This document shows positions 7,331 through 11,643 of a stretch of 11,643 nucleotides of DNA, one piece after another. The notes beneath the pieces were generated by a model. The model had not been told where the DNA came from. It was given only the letters and a program-made list of their open reading frames with translations, and did not search any database. A program made the translations under genes and the position numbers. Source of the DNA: Desulfobulbaceae bacterium (GTDB lineage: Bacteria > Desulfobacterota > Desulfobulbia > Desulfobulbales > Desulfocapsaceae); NCBI GenBank assembly GCA_024643445.1, contig JAHEMX010000062.1, positions 1 through 11,643 of the forward strand. The letters are read 5' to 3'. Numbering within the stretch: position 1 is the stretch's first letter; each line of letters starts with the position of its first letter.

Positions 7331-7550
7331 TTCCCGTTTATGCCCCAAAAAATTGTGTGATATCCCTAGCGCTAATATACTGTTTTCAAAACGTAGCACC
7401 ACCTATAATCGCCAGTATACGTTGAAGCTTTCAGTCAGCACAAGGATCGGACAGCCGTCTGAGCGTTTTGTTCCGCGCCCTGCACAGATTACGGTAAGAA
7501 CTGGAAATCTGTAAAATGTGTTTTATCATAATCCTTTGCAGGAGTTACCT
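7331..7550. promoter_or_regulatory. Divergent intergenic region between yhaO and the MscS-type channel
   Basis: About 220 bp that must hold the promoters for yhaO (minus) and for the channel gene (plus). Visible details are an 8-bp palindrome TAGCGCTA (7367-7374), an AT-rich patch next to it, and AT-rich sequence around 7512-7532 (TAAAAT, TATCAT) that could serve as a -10 for the plus strand. No matching -35 is convincing at 16-18 bp, so I do not assign an exact promoter. Confidence 0.35.
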
Positions 7551-7628
7551 GTGCAGAAAAAAATAGCGGTGTTCCAAAGAATTCAGTTTCCACCCCAAAA
7601 GGACGTCTGGTTACAATGGTCTATCTAA
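7551..7628 (+). CDS. Possible 25-codon leader peptide upstream of and overlapping the channel gene
   Basis: A GTG at 7551 is preceded by a textbook AGGAG at 7540-7544 with 6-nt spacing. It opens a frame of 25 codons (beginning MQKKIAVFQRIQFPPQK) that ends in TAA at 7626-7628 and overlaps the first 13 bases of the channel gene in another frame. The channel ATG itself has only AAGGA at 12 nt. The short frame could be translated and couple or dampen channel translation. It has no hydrophobic segment and no obvious attenuator pattern. It is a chance ORF unless conserved in relatives. Confidence 0.3.
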   Translation: MQKKIAVFQRIQFPPQKDVWLQWSI

Positions 7629-10087
7629 CTGGTTTGAAAACGAAAAGGATCAGCTCTGGCCTTCTCATCCTGCTGCTCTGTGCCTTCATGGTTCTGCCCA
7701 CCACTGATGCACAGTCCGAGGAAGAGCCACCTGACCCGCCGATAGAAACTAAACAAAAGCTGCCAGTTCTGGAATTTTATATCCTTACCAATACCCTGCC
7801 AAGAGATTTGATCGATCTGCAGAACAAGGTGGATGATACAGCGGATACAAACACACTTCTGGACCAGCTTCCCGCCCTCACGCGACTCATTGACGAGATC
7901 GACTGGGATGCGAGAATGGCGACGTCCAAAACCAATATCAGCCTGCACCAGCTTTCGTCAATGGAGTCCCGGCTGGTAAAAATAAAGAATCGAATTGATC
8001 GGATCAACACCCCTATTGCAGCAAACATCAGAGACCTGGAAAGCTTGTACCGGCTGTGGCTTGAGAAGGAAAACAAGCTGCAGGAACTCAGGCGCCAGAT
8101 GATCGAGCAGCCGGTTTTAAGCATCACTCCGGCAAACATCAGTTCCCTGGAAGATACGGTAAACAAAGCCAAGGCGCTGATAGAATCGCACATCATTCCA
8201 AGCCTGCAAGCGGGCGAGAGTATCGGGAAATTGCAGACGCGGGTATACGCTATCAGCCTGAGCGTTTCCGACCTGATAGATGAATTAAACGTGTCGGGGA
8301 TTCGGCAGACATCGCCAACAATGCTGACCTCTGAATTTTATGCCCGTCTCAACGGAGACCTGGCGGAACAAGCCTGGGCCAATCTGCAATTATTTGCCCG
8401 CTACCAGCGGGTCTACCTGCAGCAAAATATTCTCGGCATTCTCTTCTGCCTTTCAGGGATAATCCTTTTGGCTTTTTTGGTGCGCGGAACGAAGGCGCAT
8501 ATCACCCCAGCAAGCCGTTGGCACTCATACGCTGCAAGACCCCTGGCAACCACCTTCGTTATCCTGGGTTCAGCCGTTATGTTTTATGATTTTCGCTCGG
8601 TCAGCAGCAATCTGCCACCGGACTGGAACACCCTGCTCCTCCTGCCGCTGATGATCGCGGCTGTTCTTCTGGCTGATCGTCTTTCCAGCACCTTGCTTCC
8701 GCACCGGCTCATCAACCCGAAGGCAGCAATTGCCATCCTGGCCATCGCCCAGCTGCTCACCGTTCTGGGAGCACCACAGCCTTTTTATTACCTGTATGTC
8801 TTCAGTGTATCGGCAGGCCTTCTTGTATACCAGCTCCTGCTGATGGTGTCAGGGCGGAAGCAGAACAGGAAAGGTAAGCAACCATGGTTCCTCTGGCTGG
8901 GCGTACTCTTTCCGCTCGTCATCATCGTTCTCGGAGCTGCCGGCTATGACCAGTTTGCCACGGCGATTTTCATCAGGGTCCTGTCTCTGATTGTTTTCAC
9001 GACGATCCTCCTGCTGATATACGATCTTCTGCTCGGCTTACTTGAAATGGTTTTTTATCATTTCCCTGTTTCGATCATCCGCTCAAACAGCACGGTCATC
9101 GTCAGCGAAATAACCCCCATCCTTATTTTTTCCCTTGGCGTAGTCTGGGTTGCCGGCATTCTCAAAATCCTCTGGATTTTTCCCACCATAAGCGAGTCAT
9201 TGTCCGCCATCGGTTCAGCCAAGCTAGACATCGGCAGCATGACAATCACGACCGGCCTCATTATGACGGTTGCTATTGCCGCCTATATCACCCATCTTTG
9301 TTCACACGCCATCAGGGCAGTCCTGCTGCAGGAAACACTCCCCCGCTATAAGGTTGAACATGGTGTACAGCTCTCTATCACCAGGCTCATCCACTATGCG
9401 ATCCTGACCATCGGCGTTCTCGTCATTCTTCGCATACTTGGTTTCGGGCTTGGACAGATTACCATTATAGGCGGTGCGCTCGGTGTCGGTATCGGCTTTG
9501 GTCTGCAGGCAATCGTCACCAATTTCGTCAGCGGACTCATTCTGCTCTTTGAACGGCCCATAAAGGTTGGTGACGTTGTCGTCGTCGGTGAGGACGTTGG
9601 CGAGGTGAAGGAAATGGGGCTTCGCGCAACCACGGTCCAGACCTTCGATAACGCCGAAATCGTCATCCCCAATTCCGAGCTGATCACCAAGAATCTGACC
9701 AACTGGACCCTCGCCAACAAGCGGGTCCGGGTGAAAGTGCCCGTGGGGGTGGCCTATGGGACGAACATAGAAACGGTCCTGAAAATTCTCCTGTCCTGTG
9801 CCAGCGACAATCCAACGGTGCTCTCCAAGCCGGAACCGATTGCGCTGTTTCTGGCCTTCGGCGACAGTTCCTTGAATTTTGAACTCAGGGTGTGGATATC
9901 TGACTTTAACGACAAGTTGAGAGTTTTGAGTGAACTGAACCAGAATATTGAGGCCGAGTTCGAACGAGCCTCCATCGAGATACCCTTCCCGCAGAGAGAT
10001 CTGCACATCCGCACGATAGAAAAGGACCTTTCCGGTCTCCTTCAAAAAAAAGGGACAGACGCAGAGGAGGCGGCCGCCGCTGGCTAA
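7616..10087 (+). CDS. Large MscS-family mechanosensitive ion channel (MscK/YbiO-like) with periplasmic domain
   Basis: The 823-residue product is an inner-membrane channel that opens under membrane tension to release solutes during hypo-osmotic shock. A signal peptide covers residues 1-32 (basic KTKR, hydrophobic SSGLLILLLCAFMVLP, cleavage after TTDA). Residues about 33-265 form a mostly helical, coiled-coil-like periplasmic domain. From about 270 to 600 there are roughly ten membrane helices. The pore-lining TM3 of the MscS core (GGALGVGIGFGLQAIVTNFV) spans about residues 614-648. The beta domain follows (RPIKVGDVVVVGEDVGEVKE, TVQTFDNAEIVIPNSELIT), and then the C-terminal alpha/beta domain with a final charged tail rich in Ala and Glu. 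It is longer than minimal MscS (about 290 residues) and shorter than MscK (about 1,100). The ATG at 7616 has a weak ribosome-binding site (AAGGA, 12 nt). An upstream small ORF overlaps the start. Confidence 0.93.
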   Translation: MVYLTGLKTKRISSGLLILLLCAFMVLPTTDAQSEEEPPDPPIETKQKLPVLEFYILTNTLPRDLIDLQNKVDDTADTNTLLDQLPALTRLIDEIDWDARMATSKTNISLHQLSSMESRLVKIKNRIDRINTPIAANIRDLESLYRLWLEKENKLQELRRQMIEQPVLSITPANISSLEDTVNKAKALIESHIIPSLQAGESIGKLQTRVYAISLSVSDLIDELNVSGIRQTSPTMLTSEFYARLNGDLAEQAWANLQLFARYQRVYLQQNILGILFCLSGIILLAFLVRGTKAHITPASRWHSYAARPLATTFVILGSAVMFYDFRSVSSNLPPDWNTLLLLPLMIAAVLLADRLSSTLLPHRLINPKAAIAILAIAQLLTVLGAPQPFYYLYVFSVSAGLLVYQLLLMVSGRKQNRKGKQPWFLWLGVLFPLVIIVLGAAGYDQFATAIFIRVLSLIVFTTILLLIYDLLLGLLEMVFYHFPVSIIRSNSTVIVSEITPILIFSLGVVWVAGILKILWIFPTISESLSAIGSAKLDIGSMTITTGLIMTVAIAAYITHLCSHAIRAVLLQETLPRYKVEHGVQLSITRLIHYAILTIGVLVILRILGFGLGQITIIGGALGVGIGFGLQAIVTNFVSGLILLFERPIKVGDVVVVGEDVGEVKEMGLRATTVQTFDNAEIVIPNSELITKNLTNWTLANKRVRVKVPVGVAYGTNIETVLKILLSCASDNPTVLSKPEPIALFLAFGDSSLNFELRVWISDFNDKLRVLSELNQNIEAEFERASIEIPFPQRDLHIRTIEKDLSGLLQKKGTDAEEAAAAG

Positions 10088-10109
10088 CACCGCAAAAGGA
10101 GAACAAGAT

Positions 10110-10132
10110 AACGGACAATACCCATCCGTTTT
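10110..10132. terminator. Possible terminator between the convergent channel and DsrE-like genes
   Basis: A perfect 6-bp inverted repeat AACGGA/TCCGTT with a 9-nt loop lies 23 bp after the channel stop codon and ends in a run of four T (10129-10132). It is in the 74-bp gap between convergent stops, so it could serve the channel transcript and, less well, the DsrE-like transcript. The short stem and T-run make it a weak intrinsic terminator. Confidence 0.4.
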
Positions 10133-10161
10133 CGCACGGCCCCTGAAGGCATCGCTTTAGC

Positions 10162-10506
10162 CTAGATCGTCAGGAGCTTTTTCCCGCCTGCCAGAATCTC
10201 AGTGAGCGGGACACCCCAGTATTTCACCTCAATATCAAGCTTTTCAAGTTTTTGGGTAACACCCAACTGGTCCGCACAGGCTTTGCAGGCCGTTATATGA
10301 ACACCCGCTTCACGTGCTTCCCTGACCAGATCCTGGATGGTCTGATTTTCGCTGACAAGCAGCGCCGGGGCACCCCAGACAATCAGGGTGATCTCGTCCC
10401 ACCAGCCATGCATGCGTGCATTAATGGCATACATAAATACCATTTTCTCTGCGGTTATCACATTGTCGCCGGTCCACAGGATATGGAGATGTGTTTTATC
10501 GTCCAT
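10162..10506 (-). CDS. DsrE/TusD-family sulfur-relay-like protein
   Basis: A 114-residue cytoplasmic protein of the DsrE/DsrF-like fold, the family that includes the sulfur-transfer proteins DsrE and TusD. Visible features are a beta-strand N-terminus (HLHILWTGDNVITAEKMVFM), the central strand ITLIVWGAPALLVSEN, a helix with TIQDLVREAREAGV, and ITACKACADQLGV with a CxxC at C74 and C77. The reactive cysteine of DsrE proteins sits in this region. The C-terminus is YWGVPLTEILAGGKKLLTI. I chose the ATG at 10506 over an upstream TTG at 10524 because AAGGAG (10514-10519 on the plus strand) lies about 7 nt before it. It stands alone, converging on the channel gene and diverging from a sensor kinase, with no dsrFH or tus partners in view, so its sulfur donor is unknown. 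It ends in TAG at the length normal for the family. Confidence 0.82.
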   Translation of the reverse strand: MDDKTHLHILWTGDNVITAEKMVFMYAINARMHGWWDEITLIVWGAPALLVSENQTIQDLVREAREAGVHITACKACADQLGVTQKLEKLDIEVKYWGVPLTEILAGGKKLLTI

Positions 10507-10742
10507 GCAGGTACTCCTTTTCATTATTATTATTCACGGTTACCTCAACCAAACCTCACAGTAACGCAAGAAGCTGATTAGCGCTCTTGTAACCGCTCGC
10601 TCCTGCCTCGATATTGAACACTCACCATAAACCTTGCTTTATTTGAATGAAATTTACTACCATTACTGTAGGCAGCGATGGAAAGGTAAAGACTCATGAA
10701 CATCGTTACGGCTCCTACCATGATCAAGCATTGGTGACCTTC
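10507..10742. promoter_or_regulatory. Divergent intergenic region between the DsrE-like gene and the sensor kinase
   Basis: About 236 bp holding the promoters for both genes. It contains a 7-bp inverted repeat, CGGTTAC (10537-10543) and GTAACCG (10589-10595), with centres 52 bp apart, and a related GTAACG at 10561-10566 between them. This could be an operator array or part of a dsrE leader. The kinase frame is already open from an ATG at 10647, and a 13-codon frame starting with ATG 10696 (AAGG 9 nt upstream) ends at 10737, just before the kinase ATG at 10743. Confidence 0.35.
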
Positions 10743-11643
10743 ATGGCAGAAGAATTCAACAATGACGAACGAGACCGGGGTGAACGAACGCAGGTGGAAG
10801 AGTCTCTTCAGCAAGCCAATGAATGGACCGAGACTATCCTTCAGTCTATCCAGAGCGGTGTCTTCGTAATAGATGTTGAAACCCACAAGATCCTGGATAT
10901 CAATCGCTCAGCCCAGAAAATCATCGGCGCGCCACGGGCTGAGATCGTCGGGAAGATCTGTCATGCCTTTGTCTGCCCGGATGCCCGGGGAAATTGTCCC
11001 ATAACCGATAAAGGACTGAAGCTGCACAACACAGAAACGGTATTGATAAGAAAAGATGGCAGCCGGGTCGCCATACTTAAAACGGCAAATCGAGTTACGT
11101 TAAACGGACGCGCCTGTCTGATCGAAAGCTTTGTCGATATTTCTGCAATCAAGCTGGCCGAAGAGGCCGCCCGCGCGCATCAGGAGCGCTTTAAAATTTT
11201 CTTCAGTTCGGTTAATGATGCCATTTTCGTTCATCCATTGCGGGAAGAGGGTTTTGCTCCGTTTATAGAGGTTAACAACATTGCCTGTCAACGCTATGGA
11301 TACACCAGAGAAGAATTATTGAAGCTGACCGCAGCAGATATCACAAAACAGTCCGACGCCGACAAGCACGCTTCATCTGAACACCGGAAAAAATTACTTG
11401 CACAGAGGCATCTGTTCTTTGAGACCGTTCACATCAAAAAATCCGGCAAAACCTTTCCCGTCGAAATAAATTCAAACATCGTCGAGCAGTATGGCAAGCC
11501 TGTCATCCTTGCTGTCGTGCGAGACATTTCCGAGCGCAAACAGGCGGAAGAGGAAAAAAACCGGATCGAGGCCAGATTCCTGCAATCCCAGAAGGTCGAG
11601 GCTATTGGCCGACTAGCCGGTGGCGTGGCCCATGATTTGAACA
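10743..11643 (+). CDS. PAS-domain sensor histidine kinase, N-terminal part
   Basis: The frame stays open to the window end, giving 300 residues. A short coiled coil (residues about 10-30, ERTQVEESLQQANEWTETIL) leads into a first PAS domain at about 31-135 (SIQSGVFVIDVETHKILDIN, VDISAIKLAEE). A second PAS domain follows at about 148-268 (FFSSVNDAIFVHP, DISERKQAEEEK). The H-box then begins (SQKVEAIGRLAGGVAHDLN, H297 as phosphoacceptor), and the window cuts the gene there. The first PAS has cysteines C73, C78 and C85 in ICHAFVCPDARGNCPITD, a pattern known from deltaproteobacterial PAS sensors. No membrane helix is seen, so it is probably cytoplasmic. The ATG at 10743 has GGTGA about 6 nt upstream. 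An in-frame ATG at 10647 would add 32 protein-like residues but lacks a ribosome-binding site, so the start is uncertain. The output partner lies outside the window. Confidence 0.88.
   Translation, partial: MAEEFNNDERDRGERTQVEESLQQANEWTETILQSIQSGVFVIDVETHKILDINRSAQKIIGAPRAEIVGKICHAFVCPDARGNCPITDKGLKLHNTETVLIRKDGSRVAILKTANRVTLNGRACLIESFVDISAIKLAEEAARAHQERFKIFFSSVNDAIFVHPLREEGFAPFIEVNNIACQRYGYTREELLKLTAADITKQSDADKHASSEHRKKLLAQRHLFFETVHIKKSGKTFPVEINSNIVEQYGKPVILAVVRDISERKQAEEEKNRIEARFLQSQKVEAIGRLAGGVAHDLN

Noticed and set aside
6143..7360. Long plus-strand ORF (405 codons) opposite yhaO
   Set aside because: It is antisense to a gene with all five phosphoesterase motifs, and its translation has no domain character. 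It is a shadow frame.
7331..7402. GTG 7402 as the yhaO start
   Set aside because: The 24-residue extension does not resemble the family, whose N-terminus is the MFRFIHTADIHLDSP segment at 7330.
9302..10090. 262-codon minus-strand ORF opposite the channel gene
   Set aside because: It lies opposite the conserved MscS core, and its translation shows no recognisable motif.

Overview
The window carries about nine protein-coding genes and no RNA genes, CRISPR arrays or insertion sequences that I can see. Three things fit a Gram-negative, anaerobic-type proteobacterium, most plausibly a Desulfobacterota (deltaproteobacterial) lineage: the moderate GC content, a large periplasmic-domain MscS channel, and a cysteine-rich PAS sensor with a free-standing DsrE-like protein. 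This placement is an inference from gene content and not a proven identity.

Layout. Positions 1-202 (minus) hold the N-terminal end of a HAD-family mannosyl-3-phosphoglycerate phosphatase that runs off the window. After about 300 bp without a convincing gene comes a plus-strand gene (511-1919) for a three-helix membrane protein with a long ankyrin-repeat tail. It is broken by a single-base frameshift near 996. A small membrane-anchored protein of unknown function follows (2110-2538, plus). It converges on a two-gene minus-strand operon, yhaO (7330-6074) and yhaN (6077-2574), an SbcD/SbcC-like (Mre11/Rad50-like) nuclease-ATPase pair with a 4-nt ATGA overlap. yhaN is interrupted almost exactly in its middle by one in-frame amber codon (4223-4221). 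The Walker A half lies before it, and the signature, Walker B and H-loop half lies after it.

Divergent from yhaO is a large mechanosensitive channel gene (7616-10087, plus). It is preceded by a possible 25-codon leader ORF that has a much better ribosome-binding site than the channel gene. A DsrE-family sulfur-relay-like protein with a CxxC motif (10506-10162, minus) converges on it. Divergent from that, a multi-PAS histidine kinase (from 10743 or 10647, plus) is cut by the window end just after its H-box.

The most interesting points are the two interrupted genes, a frameshift and an amber codon, in an otherwise healthy-looking 11.6 kb. Either they are real lesions or recoding events, or they are sequence errors. 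The yhaN case is the better candidate for real biology, because the stop separates two complementary ATPase halves and is followed within 9 nt by a Shine-Dalgarno-like sequence and a TTG. No obvious new defence or metabolic system is visible beyond these genes.
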